Source: an uncultured Candidatus Competibacteraceae bacterium (GTDB taxonomy: Bacteria > Pseudomonadota > Gammaproteobacteria > Competibacterales > Competibacteraceae). From it: a stretch of 15,143 nucleotides of DNA. Both the position numbers and the translations under genes were made by a program. The notes under the pieces were generated by a model, which had not been told where the DNA came from, did no database searches, and saw nothing but the letters and a program-made list of their open reading frames with translations. Positions 7,956 through 15,143 of this stretch are shown piece after piece. Position 1 is the first letter of the stretch. Each line of letters begins with the position of its first letter. Location: contig CALMNY010000539.1 of NCBI GenBank assembly GCA_937872125.1, forward strand, positions 1 to 15,143. Reading direction: 5' to 3'.

Positions 7956-8714
7956 ATGAGTACGCCGGAAATTTTAACCGAACGGGAAGAAGGCGTGTTG
8001 CGGGTTTGTATTCACCGTCCCGACAAGAAAAACGCCCTGACGCTGGCGATGTATGCGGCGCTAACCGCTGCTTTGAACGAGGCTGCCCAGGATGCTGCTA
8101 TCCGGGCGGTGGTGCTAACCGGCAGCGGCGATAGTTTCAGCAGCGGCAACGACATCGCCGATTTTCTGGCGGCTCCGCCCGCTGGTGAGGATAGCCCGGT
8201 CTTTCAATTCCTGGCCGCGCTACGCCAGTTCGACAAGCCGCTGATTGCGGCGGTGAACGGTCTGGCGGTCGGCATCGGGGTGACGATGCTGCTGCACTGC
8301 GACCTGATCTATGCCCAGGCCGGGATTACCCTGGCGATGCCGTTCGTCAATCTCGGCCTGTGCCCGGAAGGCGGCTCCAGCCTGCTGCTGCCGCGCCTGA
8401 TCGGTTATCCGCGTGCGGCGGAGCTGTTGCTGCTGGGCGAGCCGTTCAGCGCCGAACAGGCGCTGGAATGGGGGCTGATCAACGGCATCGGCGCGGACAC
8501 CGATGCGACGCTGGAACTGGCGCTGGGCCGGGCGCAGCGACTGGCCCGGCAACCCGCCGCCGCGGTGCGCCTGGCCAAGAGGCTGCTCAAGCGTAATGAG
8601 GCCGAAACCTTGCGGGAGACGATTGCGCTGGAAGGCCGCCATTTCATCGAGCTGTTGAACTCGCCGGAAGCGGCGGCGGCGTTGCGGGCCTTCGTGGAGC
8701 GCCGCCGGGCGTAA
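7956..8714 (+). CDS. Enoyl-CoA hydratase/isomerase family protein, ECI2-like active site
   Basis: The 252-residue protein is a complete crotonase-fold enzyme acting on acyl-CoA thioesters. The CoA/oxyanion-hole segments are FSSGNDIADF (61-70) and AAVNGLAVGIGVTMLLHCDLIYA (98-120). In classical hydratases two glutamates act. Here the first position is replaced within MPFVNLGL (128-135), while the second is kept as Glu138 in CPEGGSS. This PEG arrangement is that of delta3-delta2-enoyl-CoA isomerases such as human ECI2, so an isomerase for unsaturated fatty acyl-CoA is more likely than a hydratase. Other single-glutamate crotonases remain possible. No partner beta-oxidation genes are in the window. 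It has a GAGGG ribosome site and is divergent from pncB; a 13-bp inverted repeat follows 58 bp after the stop. Confidence 0.92.
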   Translation: MSTPEILTEREEGVLRVCIHRPDKKNALTLAMYAALTAALNEAAQDAAIRAVVLTGSGDSFSSGNDIADFLAAPPAGEDSPVFQFLAALRQFDKPLIAAVNGLAVGIGVTMLLHCDLIYAQAGITLAMPFVNLGLCPEGGSSLLLPRLIGYPRAAELLLLGEPFSAEQALEWGLINGIGADTDATLELALGRAQRLARQPAAAVRLAKRLLKRNEAETLRETIALEGRHFIELLNSPEAAAALRAFVERRRA

Positions 8715-8772
8715 TGCTGATTTCATATAGGTTTCAGGCGATTTCCAAGTAGGCGGTGCCCGACCGACCTCT

Positions 8773-8801
8773 GTAGGGACACGGCGCCGCCGTGTCCCTA
8801 C
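8773..8801. repeat. Perfect 13-bp inverted repeat, REP-like element and probable terminator
   Basis: GTAGGGACACGGC (8773-8785) and GCCGTGTCCCTAC (8789-8801) are exact inverted copies around the 3-base loop GCC. It lies between the convergent crotonase and response-regulator genes. The right arm contains the TAG stop of the regulator gene (8800-8798 on the minus strand). No T-run flanks it. The GTAGGG...CCCTAC form resembles dispersed intergenic palindromes known from several bacterial groups; only this copy was noticed in the window. Confidence 0.75.
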
Positions 8802-9415
8802 TCCCCATCCTTCGCCAGGGCCAGGGTTCGGATCAGGTCCGAGAGCGACTCCGCTTCAAGCTTTTCCATCACCCGCTTGCGGTGGATTTCCACCGTGGAC
8901 AGGCTGATGCCCAGTTCAGCGGCGATCACCTTGTTGTACTGACCGGACGCGGCGCGCTCCAGCACCTCCCGCTCGCGCGCCGACAGCAGGGCCAGCCGCG
9001 CCTGGGCTTCGGCGCGGCTGGCCTGGCGCCGCCGTTGCCGGGCATCGAGCGCCAGCGCCTCCCGAACCCGCTCCAGCAAGGTCTCCCCCTGAAACGGCTT
9101 CTCGATGAAATCGAACGCGCCGCCTTTCATCGCCCGGATCGCCATCGGCACATCGCCATGACCGGTCATGAACAGGATCGGCATGTGACAGCCTTGCGCC
9201 CGGAGCTGCTTTTGCAAATCCAGGCCGCTCATGCCCGGCATTCGCACGTCCAGCACCAGACAACCGGCTTGCTGGGCGGCGCTGGACCCCAGGAACGCGG
9301 CGGCGCTGGCGAAAGTTGCTACCTTTAACCCGCTGGTTCGCAGCAATAAGCTGACGGCGTCGCGCACGGCCGGGTCGTCATCAACGATGAAAACAGTAGG
9401 AGTCGCGTCATTCAT
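8798..9415 (-). CDS. FixJ/TodT-type two-component response regulator
   Basis: The 205-residue regulator has an N-terminal receiver domain and a C-terminal LuxR-type helix-turn-helix. The acidic pocket VDDD is at 11-14, the phospho-acceptor Asp56 lies in LVLDVRMPG, Thr84 is in FMTGHGD and Lys106 in IEKPF; all are intact. The DNA-binding part (about 140-195) holds LSAREREVLERAASGQYNK and a recognition helix near LSTVEIHRKRVMEKL. This is the FixJ/NarL arrangement, typically a transcription activator after phosphorylation. Its ATG overlaps the stop of the PAS kinase gene in ATGAATGA, so it is almost certainly the partner of that kinase and of the GAF kinase before it. Target genes are unknown. 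Its stop codon lies inside an inverted repeat. Confidence 0.94.
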   Translation of the reverse strand: MNDATPTVFIVDDDPAVRDAVSLLLRTSGLKVATFASAAAFLGSSAAQQAGCLVLDVRMPGMSGLDLQKQLRAQGCHMPILFMTGHGDVPMAIRAMKGGAFDFIEKPFQGETLLERVREALALDARQRRRQASRAEAQARLALLSAREREVLERAASGQYNKVIAAELGISLSTVEIHRKRVMEKLEAESLSDLIRTLALAKDGE

Positions 9416-11342
9416 GCGGGGATGGCGCTTGATAACCGTGGTAGACCGGCAGGGTGAAATGAAACGACATCCCCTGATCGGGATTGGGCGTCGCCCAGAG
9501 CTGGCCTCCCTGGGATTCGATGATCGAGCGACTGGCCGGCAGCCCCAGCCCCATGCCGCCCGGCTTGGTGCTGAAGAAGGGCTGAAACAGACGTTCAGCG
9601 GCTTCCGGACTGAGGCCGGGTCCGTTGTCGGACAGGGTGATCAGCACGGTATCCGGGTCCTCCAGCGCCGTGCGCACGATCAGCGAGCGTGGTTCCGCAG
9701 TTGTTTCATACATTGCTTCGATCGCGTTGCGCATCAGGTAGAGCACTACTAACTGGGTTTGGATATTGTTGGCCAGGACTACCGGCAGCGGTGTCGCCAG
9801 TTCGAGTTGCAAGGTCACCCCGCCCCAGTGCAATTCCAGTTCTGCGTAGTGAACGACGGCGTGGATCAGGGCATTGAGATCAAGTGCAGTCCGAGCGGTG
9901 GGATGCTTGTGCACCAGGTCGCGCAGGTGCCGGATGATGTCGCCGGCCCGCAGGCCCTGCTTGGCGACTTCTTCGAGCACGCCGGTCAGTTCCCGGGGGT
10001 CAATCCGGTCCTGCCGCAGCAGCCCCAGACAGGCCTGGGCATAGGCGACAATCGCCGCCAGCGGCTGATTGATGTCATGCGCCAGGTTGGACGCCATCTC
10101 GACCGCCAGGCTGAGCCGTGAGGTCTTGGCCAATTCCACTTGTTGCCGGCGCAATTGGTCCTCGGCCAGTTTACGGGCGGTGATGTCCTCCGCCAGCCCG
10201 GCGATGCGGTAGGCGTAACCCGCCGCGTCGCGGATCGGAAAGCCACGATCCCGGATCCAGCGCACCGCGCCATCGGGCTGGACGATTCGATACTCCTCGT
10301 CGAGCCGGCCGGATTCGAGCTTTGCTACGTGCGCCGCGTGGATGCGCGCCCGGTCGTCGGGATGCACGGCCTCAATCCATTCCAGCGGCCGCTCCAGCAG
10401 GTTTTGCGCAGAGCGTCCCCAGATCTCCTCGTAGGCCGGACTGACGTAGAGCAGCCGTTCCTCGGTAATCCCGTAGACCCAGAACACCTCCCGGATATGC
10501 TCGGTCAGTTGGCGAAACCGTTCCTCGCTGTCACGCAGCGCGCATTCCACCTGGATGCGGGCGGCGATCTGATCCTGGAGCGCCTGGTTGGCGGCGGTTA
10601 ATTCCGCCGTGCGCGCCTGAACCCGTTCCTCCAGTTCGTCGTTGGCGCGTTGCCATTGCGCCTCGGTCCGTTTCAGGACGGTGCTGTCACGGGAGATGCC
10701 GATGATGCCGATGATGTGACCGGCGGCGTCGCGCCAGGGCCATTTGGTGGTCCGGAAGAGGAACTCGCCGTGCGCGAGAGCAACGGTTTGCTCGCGACTG
10801 TGCATGGTCCCGCTGGCCATGACCTGGCGGTCGTCATCCACCAACTGGCGGGCGACGGCAGCGGGGAACAACTCGGTATCGTCCCGGCCCAGGCACTCGG
10901 CCAGGGGATGACCGATCACGTTGGCCCCGGTCGAATTGAGCACGCGATAACGTCCCTGCCGGTCTTTGATGAACGCTGCATCGGTGATTTGCTCGATGAA
11001 TTCGACCAGCCGGATATCCTGGAACCGCGCCGCGCGCTGGAGGGTTCGAGCATCGAAATACAACAGCCAGTAGAAGAACACGCCGCTGGCGGCAATGAAC
11101 AGCGCATGCGTCAGCAGGTGGGCAAAAGGCGGGGCCAGAACGCTGCCGATCCAGGCGGTCACCAGGGGACCGCCCCACAGGAGCCAGATCAGACTGGCGG
11201 CGATATACAGCGCGACCCAAAGGGCCGGCCGGAGACCCCACGGTCCGCTTTGAGCCTCGGTGTACTTCCCGTCAGGGGTGGGCGGAAAGGGCGGTGGGTC
11301 GTGAGCAGCGTCCGCCAGGGGAGCGAATCCGGAATCGGCCAT
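9408..11342 (-). CDS. Membrane PAS-domain sensor histidine kinase
   Basis: The 644-residue kinase starts with a Pro-rich tail and two membrane helices (about 39-64 and 72-96). A first PAS domain spans about 108-222 (FIKDRQGRYRVLNSTGANVIG), followed by a coiled coil (about 226-270) and a second PAS/PAC domain (about 272-393, YVSPAYEEIWG ... EYRIVQPDG). The phospho-acceptor is His422 in NLAHDINQPLAAI. The ATPase domain has Asn539 in LMRNAIEAM, DNGPGL (572-577), FQPFFSTK and GMGLGLP (596-602). This is the FixL/TodS-like HPK4 style. It has no fused receiver. Its ATG lies 16 nt after the upstream kinase stop and has GGTGAGG 5 nt before it. The stop overlaps the response-regulator start. PAS ligands are unknown; no haem-binding histidine could be assigned. 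Confidence 0.94.
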   Translation of the reverse strand: MADSGFAPLADAAHDPPPFPPTPDGKYTEAQSGPWGLRPALWVALYIAASLIWLLWGGPLVTAWIGSVLAPPFAHLLTHALFIAASGVFFYWLLYFDARTLQRAARFQDIRLVEFIEQITDAAFIKDRQGRYRVLNSTGANVIGHPLAECLGRDDTELFPAAVARQLVDDDRQVMASGTMHSREQTVALAHGEFLFRTTKWPWRDAAGHIIGIIGISRDSTVLKRTEAQWQRANDELEERVQARTAELTAANQALQDQIAARIQVECALRDSEERFRQLTEHIREVFWVYGITEERLLYVSPAYEEIWGRSAQNLLERPLEWIEAVHPDDRARIHAAHVAKLESGRLDEEYRIVQPDGAVRWIRDRGFPIRDAAGYAYRIAGLAEDITARKLAEDQLRRQQVELAKTSRLSLAVEMASNLAHDINQPLAAIVAYAQACLGLLRQDRIDPRELTGVLEEVAKQGLRAGDIIRHLRDLVHKHPTARTALDLNALIHAVVHYAELELHWGGVTLQLELATPLPVVLANNIQTQLVVLYLMRNAIEAMYETTAEPRSLIVRTALEDPDTVLITLSDNGPGLSPEAAERLFQPFFSTKPGGMGLGLPASRSIIESQGGQLWATPNPDQGMSFHFTLPVYHGYQAPSPHE

Positions 11343-11358
11343 GCGCGCCTCACCGAAT

Positions 11359-13320
11359 CTAGGCTGTATCCAGGGACAGCGCTACGGCCACACCTTCGGG
11401 AGGGGCAGCGGCGCTGGCGATGGGTAGGGTGAAGTGGAAAGTGACCCCGTGCCTGGCGTTGGGCGTCGCCCACAACCGACCGCCATGCGCTTCGATGATG
11501 GACTGACTGATGGGCAACCCCAGCCCGAGACCGTCGGGCTTGGTGGTGAAAAAGGGATGCAGCAGTTGATCGTGTACGTCTGGCGCCAGGCCTGGCCCGG
11601 AATCCTGTATCGCGATTTCGACTCCCGCCGGTTCGGCGCGGGCTGAGATCGCCAGCGTGCGGGCCTCCGGGCCGGGGCTGGCGTTGATGGCGTCCATGGC
11701 GTTGCCGACCAGGTTGAGCAGCACCTGCTGCACTTGCAGGGCGTCGGCCCGCACCAGTGGCAATTCCGGGGCGATGTCGTAGCGCAACTCGATCTGATGA
11801 CGACGGGCCTCCAGATTCAGGAAATCCATAATGTCCGTGAAAACGTCGTTGAGCCGAACCGTGATGTAATGCGGTTTCCCCTGGCGGGCAAATTGGCGGA
11901 TGCGCTGGATGATGGCCTTGGCCCGGGTGCTCTGGGCAATGATTTTTTCCAGGGTTTCGCGCGCCTCGGCCGGTCCCAGCGCGTCGTTGCGCACCCGGGT
12001 CAGGCCGGCTTCGGCGTACAGATTGATCGCCGTGATCGGCTGGTTGACCTCATGGGCCAGGGCCGACGCCATTTCGCCCAGAGTGTTAAGGCGCGAGGCG
12101 TGCGCCAGCAGGGTTTGCTGGCGCTGCGCCGTCTCGGCCATGCGTTCCTGCTCCAGTGCGCCACCCACCCACTGAGCCATGAGCTGGATCAATTCGCGGT
12201 CTACGGGAGTAAACGGTACGCTCCGTGGAGTGAAAGCAGAGAAACTCAGGGTCCCGTACACCTGCTCGCCGACCCGGACCGGAACGCCCAGATAGGTCTC
12301 CAACCCGAATTTCTGGTAGCAGGGATGCTGGCGCCAGGGACCCGCCGACGCATGTTCGAAACTCAGCAACGTCCCGGCGCGCAGCGTGTCGCGGCAGTAG
12401 GTATCGGCCAGGTTGAGAACATCGCCCTGGTTGATGACGCCGTCAGGGGCAACGGTGTAGGCGACTTCATGACGCTCGCCTTCGACATGGCACAGAATGC
12501 CGATGGCCATGTCGAAGCGCTGGCAGCCCATCGCCAGCAGGGCCTGGATTCGATCACTGGCGTGGCGGCGCGGGGTCGAGATCACCTGGTACAGTTCCCG
12601 CATCGCCGCCACGCTGTCGCGCAAAGCCGCTTGCTGGTCGGCCAGTTGCCGGTTGGTTTCCTCGGTCTCCGCTCTGGCGGTGGCGAACGACTGCGCCAGG
12701 CTCAGATTTTCCGCCGCCAGGCGTAGCGAGCGGGCCAGCGTTCGGTGAAAGTACCAGGCGGTGCCCAGCACCAACAGCAGATAGAAAATACCGGCGGCGC
12801 CCATGGCGACGCGCACCGGATCGTCCCGCAGCAGCAGCCAGAGTACCGGCGGCAGACCGACCGGCAGAGCATAGGCCACACAGGCGGTTAACACCGGACT
12901 CAGGGTCAGCGCGCTACCCATCAGGACGCCGCCCAGGATCAGGGCGATGAAGGCGTCATAGACCGGCGACGGGGACAGGGCCAGCAGGACGACGCAACCG
13001 CCCCAGCAGGCGCCGTTGGTAGCGCCGGCCCAGGTGTAACGACTGACCCAGCCTTCGATGTCGGCATCCGGATCGGCGTGGCGCTGGAAGGCGGCGGTCA
13101 GAGCCAGCCGGATCAGGGTGGCCGCCGCCAGCAACAGAACCCAGACCGCTAAAACTGTTCGCGGCAGCGTATCCCACAGGACCAGCACCAGGATCGGAGC
13201 AACGAACAGATTAGCGGCCACCCCCAGCGGGGCCTGTTCGTATAGCTGCCGTACTTGTTGGGCGCGGATTTGCCGCGCCGCAACGTCACTCACAGGACTG
13301 GGCATGGCGACGGCGTTCAC
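11359..13320 (-). CDS. Six-helix GAF-domain sensor histidine kinase
   Basis: The 653-residue kinase begins with about six membrane helices (35-192). A coiled-coil linker (about 200-240) and a GAF domain (about 240-392, with NLADTYCRDTLRAG and LGVPVRVGEQVYGTLSF) follow. The phospho-acceptor is His423 in ALAHEVNQPITAI. Asn540 in LLNLVGNAMDA, DSGPGL (573-578), HPFFTTK and GLGLGLP (597-603) form the ATP site. The last 90 residues closely resemble the PAS kinase (SIIEAHGGRLWATPN against SIIESQGGQLWATPN), so the two probably share a regulator. The start is GTG at 13320, overlapping the TGA of the 100-residue gene as GTGA; an ATG at 13305 is an alternative. Four GAF-region cysteines (266, 277, 309, 334) and Cys105/Cys109 in a helix are noted. 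The sensed signal is unknown. Confidence 0.92.
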   Translation of the reverse strand: MNAVAMPSPVSDVAARQIRAQQVRQLYEQAPLGVAANLFVAPILVLVLWDTLPRTVLAVWVLLLAAATLIRLALTAAFQRHADPDADIEGWVSRYTWAGATNGACWGGCVVLLALSPSPVYDAFIALILGGVLMGSALTLSPVLTACVAYALPVGLPPVLWLLLRDDPVRVAMGAAGIFYLLLVLGTAWYFHRTLARSLRLAAENLSLAQSFATARAETEETNRQLADQQAALRDSVAAMRELYQVISTPRRHASDRIQALLAMGCQRFDMAIGILCHVEGERHEVAYTVAPDGVINQGDVLNLADTYCRDTLRAGTLLSFEHASAGPWRQHPCYQKFGLETYLGVPVRVGEQVYGTLSFSAFTPRSVPFTPVDRELIQLMAQWVGGALEQERMAETAQRQQTLLAHASRLNTLGEMASALAHEVNQPITAINLYAEAGLTRVRNDALGPAEARETLEKIIAQSTRAKAIIQRIRQFARQGKPHYITVRLNDVFTDIMDFLNLEARRHQIELRYDIAPELPLVRADALQVQQVLLNLVGNAMDAINASPGPEARTLAISARAEPAGVEIAIQDSGPGLAPDVHDQLLHPFFTTKPDGLGLGLPISQSIIEAHGGRLWATPNARHGVTFHFTLPIASAAAPPEGVAVALSLDTA

Positions 13321-13619
13321 AGAGTGCGGCGCGACCGCTGGCGCGATGGGGCGACCGGCGCCGGTTGGTGTTCCAGTGCGGGTTGGTCAGAAACTACCGT
13401 GTATTCGCCTTCGATAAAGCCGGGGTGGGCTTTGCGCGCCTGCCGCGCCAGCCGGCGGAATTGCCACCACAGCCAGCCGCCGAACGCCAGCCCGACGACC
13501 AGCAGGACGGTGAACAACACGGAGGCGACGGCGAACCCGGCGATGATCGCCAGGACGGAGGTCAGAGCCAGGCCAATCCGGCCCAGCAGCGAGGTTTTGG
13601 GGAGCGGCAGGGATTTCAT
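13317..13619 (-). CDS. Small membrane protein with IEGEY tail, unknown function
   Basis: The 100-residue protein starts at ATG 13619, overlapping the stop of the 26-residue gene as ATGA. The open frame runs further upstream, but that extension overlaps the ATPase gene and is Arg/Pro-rich nonsense. One long or two short membrane helices occupy about 13-53, followed by a basic stretch (FRRLARQARKAH), then GFIEGEYTVV (67-76) and a Pro/Arg tail. Small proteobacterial membrane proteins with a similar IEGEY-type tail exist, from memory, but have no known role. It has no clear ribosome site, so it probably depends on coupling. Its stop overlaps the GTG of the GAF kinase. Whether it acts with the ATPase or the kinase is open. 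Confidence 0.75.
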   Translation of the reverse strand: MKSLPLPKTSLLGRIGLALTSVLAIIAGFAVASVLFTVLLVVGLAFGGWLWWQFRRLARQARKAHPGFIEGEYTVVSDQPALEHQPAPVAPSRQRSRRTL

Positions 13620-13696
13620 GAGCGGGCGATCCAGAACCACCAGACGATCAGGCCGATCAGGCCCAGTCCGGCGAGGTTGACGAGCAGTAGGGTCAT
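13616..13696 (-). CDS. 26-residue single-helix membrane peptide
   Basis: This small gene reads [15 protein letters not shown] at its start and ends VWWFWIARS, a single hydrophobic helix with an aromatic WWFW border and one basic residue. It is supported by AGGAG 8 nt before its ATG, by an ATGA overlap with the ATPase stop at 13695-13693, and by a second ATGA overlap with the 100-residue gene start at 13619. From memory, the sequence resembles the N-terminal anchor of cupredoxin-like proteins that sit beside copper ATPases. It could therefore be a remnant of such a protein, or a functional helper peptide like those of other P-type pumps. No metal ligand is present. Confidence 0.65.
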   Translation of the reverse strand: MTLLLVNLAGLGLIGLIVWWFWIARS

Positions 13697-15143
13697 GATG
13701 ACTTCTCCTGGGGTCGAAACCCCCGCAGCCGGTTGGCGTTGCTGACGACGGTAAAGGACGACAGCGCCATGGCCGCGCCGGCCAGCATCGGGTTGAGCAA
13801 CAGTCCGGTCGCCGGGTAGAGCACACCCGCGGCGAGCGGAATTCCCAGACTATTGTAAAGGAAAGCGCCGATCAGATTCTGCCGAATGTTGCCCAGCGTG
13901 GCGCGAGAAATGGCGATGGCGTCGGCGACGCCGTGCAGGGAGCCGCGCGCCAGGGTGATGCCGGCGCTTTCGATGGCGATGTCGGTTCCGCCGCCCATGG
14001 CCAGGCCAACATCGGCCCGGGCCAGCGCCGGCGCATCGTTGATGCCGTCGCCGACCATGCCCACCACCGCGCCCTCGGCTTGCAGTCCGGCGATCACCTC
14101 GGCCTTGGCGGTGGGCAGCACCTCGGCGAATACCGTCTCGATGCCGACTTGCGCGGCAATCGCCTGGGCAGTGGCGGCATGGTCGCCGGTCAACAATACC
14201 ACCCGCAGCCCCAGTTCCCGCAGGCGGGCGAGGGCGGCGGCGGAATCCGGCTTGAGCGGATCGGCGATAGCCAGGATGCCGGCAAGCCGACTGTCCACCG
14301 CCACGAACACCGGCGTCTGGCCCTGGGCGGCCAGGCGCTCCGCGTCGGCGTGCAACGGTGCGGCGTCAATCCCGTGTTCCTCCAGCAGGCGGCGGTTGCC
14401 GGCCAGCAACGCCCGGCCCTCGATCACGCCGCTCGCGCCGTGACCGGCGATGGCCGCGAACCGTTCCACGGCGGGAATCGCCAGCCCCCGGGCGCGCGCC
14501 GCGTCCAGGATCGCCTGGGCCAGCGGATGTTCGGAACCGGCTTCCAGCCCCGCCGCCAGCCGGAACACCTCGGTCTCGGCGAAACCGGGCGCGGTGATCA
14601 CGGCGGTCACGGTGGGCCGGCCGGTGGTGACGGTGCCGGTTTTGTCCAGCACGACGGTCGTGAGTTGCCCGGCCCGTTGCAACGCCGCCCCGTCGCGGAT
14701 CAGGACGCCATATTCGGCGGCCTTGCCGACCCCGACCATGATCGAGATCGGCGTGGCCAGCCCCAACGCACAGGGGCAGGCGATGATCAGCACGGTCAGC
14801 GTCGTGACCAGCATGAAGCCGGCGCGCGGTTCCGGGCCGAAGTTGAACCAGGCCAGGGCGGTGAGCACGGCCACGATCAGGACCGTAGGCACGAAGATGG
14901 CGGCGACCCGGTCGGCCAGCCGGCCAATCGGCGGCTTGCTGTTCTGGGCCTGGCGCACGCTGGCGATGATGTGGGCCAGCACCGTGTCGGCCCCGACCCG
15001 GGTGGCCCGGAACACGAAACTGCCGGTTTGATTGACCGTGCCGCCAGTGACCGGATCGCTGGCCTGTTTGACGACCGGCAGCGGTTCACCGGTGAGCATG
15101 GCTTCATCCACGGTGGACTGACCGGCGATGATTTCGCCGTCCA
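13693..15143 (-). CDS. copA: Cu(I)-exporting P1B-type ATPase, 5' part outside window
   Basis: The frame is open to the right edge; the N-terminus (metal-binding domains and first helices) is missing. The visible 483 residues begin in the actuator domain ([22 protein letters not shown]) and include the membrane metal site CPC in [11 protein letters not shown], the phosphorylation motif DKTGT, the P1B-specific SEHPLAQAI, the hinge [11 protein letters not shown], and C-terminal helices with LYNSLGIP and MALSS. The YN and MxxSS signature in the last two helices marks the Cu(I)/Ag(I) subgroup (CopA), which pumps Cu+ out of the cytoplasm using ATP. The end, [12 protein letters not shown], is typical of CopA and less like CcoI, the oxidase-assembly pump. 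It leads a chain of overlapping genes ending in two kinases and a regulator. Any promoter lies beyond the window. Confidence 0.95.
   Translation of the reverse strand, partial: DGEIIAGQSTVDEAMLTGEPLPVVKQASDPVTGGTVNQTGSFVFRATRVGADTVLAHIIASVRQAQNSKPPIGRLADRVAAIFVPTVLIVAVLTALAWFNFGPEPRAGFMLVTTLTVLIIACPCALGLATPISIMVGVGKAAEYGVLIRDGAALQRAGQLTTVVLDKTGTVTTGRPTVTAVITAPGFAETEVFRLAAGLEAGSEHPLAQAILDAARARGLAIPAVERFAAIAGHGASGVIEGRALLAGNRRLLEEHGIDAAPLHADAERLAAQGQTPVFVAVDSRLAGILAIADPLKPDSAAALARLRELGLRVVLLTGDHAATAQAIAAQVGIETVFAEVLPTAKAEVIAGLQAEGAVVGMVGDGINDAPALARADVGLAMGGGTDIAIESAGITLARGSLHGVADAIAISRATLGNIRQNLIGAFLYNSLGIPLAAGVLYPATGLLLNPMLAGAAMALSSFTVVSNANRLRGFRPQEKSS
13705..13709 (-). promoter_or_regulatory. 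Shine-Dalgarno site of the 26-residue gene
   Basis: AGGAG lies within the last codons of the ATPase gene, 8 nt before ATG 13696. It is among the clearest ribosome sites in the operon and the main evidence that the tiny gene is translated. Confidence 0.6.

Noticed and set aside
10650-12726. Plus-strand frames opposite the two kinases
   Set aside because: Shadow frames; the kinase H, N and G boxes identify the real strand.
13620-13826. N-terminal extension of the 100-residue protein
   Set aside because: It overlaps the end of copA and the 26-residue gene and is Cys/Arg/Pro-rich; ATG 13619 with the ATGA overlap is better.
13693-15143. Reading the P-type ATPase as CcoI/FixI with the 26-residue gene as CcoS
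   Set aside because: The C-terminal helices look like CopA, CcoS is about twice as long with a different sequence, and no cbb3 oxidase genes are visible. The missing N-terminus leaves slight doubt.

Overview
This GC-rich window carries eleven complete protein-coding genes and one gene cut by the right edge, packed with gaps under about 115 bp. No tRNA, rRNA, CRISPR array, insertion sequence or phage gene was seen. Gene content (membrane pyrophosphatase, FixJ-type signalling, Cu(I) P-type ATPase, crotonase-family enzyme) and codon use suggest a GC-rich proteobacterium, most likely gammaproteobacterial. A relative of the glycogen-accumulating Competibacteraceae is a guess from memory only.

Layout. 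(1) 42-2078, plus strand: a membrane-bound ion-pumping pyrophosphatase with the sequence signature of the K+-dependent type, followed by a 12-bp hairpin. (2) 2151-5905, minus strand: a four-gene block of two tandem secreted DUF4139-family paralogues, a DUF423 membrane protein and a type II haloacid dehalogenase, joined by very short gaps or an ambiguous overlap. (3) 6020-7865, minus strand: nicotinate phosphoribosyltransferase and a five-helix membrane protein of unknown function, ending in a 9-bp hairpin. (4) 7956-8714, plus strand: a crotonase-family enzyme with a one-glutamate active site, divergent from the NAD-salvage gene. (5) 8798-15143, minus strand: an apparently single operon reading copper P-type ATPase (5' end outside the window), a 26-residue one-helix peptide, a 100-residue membrane protein, a GAF-domain histidine kinase, a PAS-domain histidine kinase and a FixJ-type response regulator. 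Four of its five junctions are stop/start overlaps (ATGA, ATGA, GTGA, ATGAATGA); the fifth is a 16-nt gap.

The most interesting unit is that last operon. A Cu(I) exporter is chained by stop/start overlaps to two unknown small membrane proteins and then to two sensor kinases that share one response regulator. This suggests, but does not prove, a copper- or redox-linked signalling module in which two inputs (membrane/GAF and membrane/PAS) converge on one LuxR-type output. The operon's last stop codon lies inside a perfect 13-bp inverted repeat.
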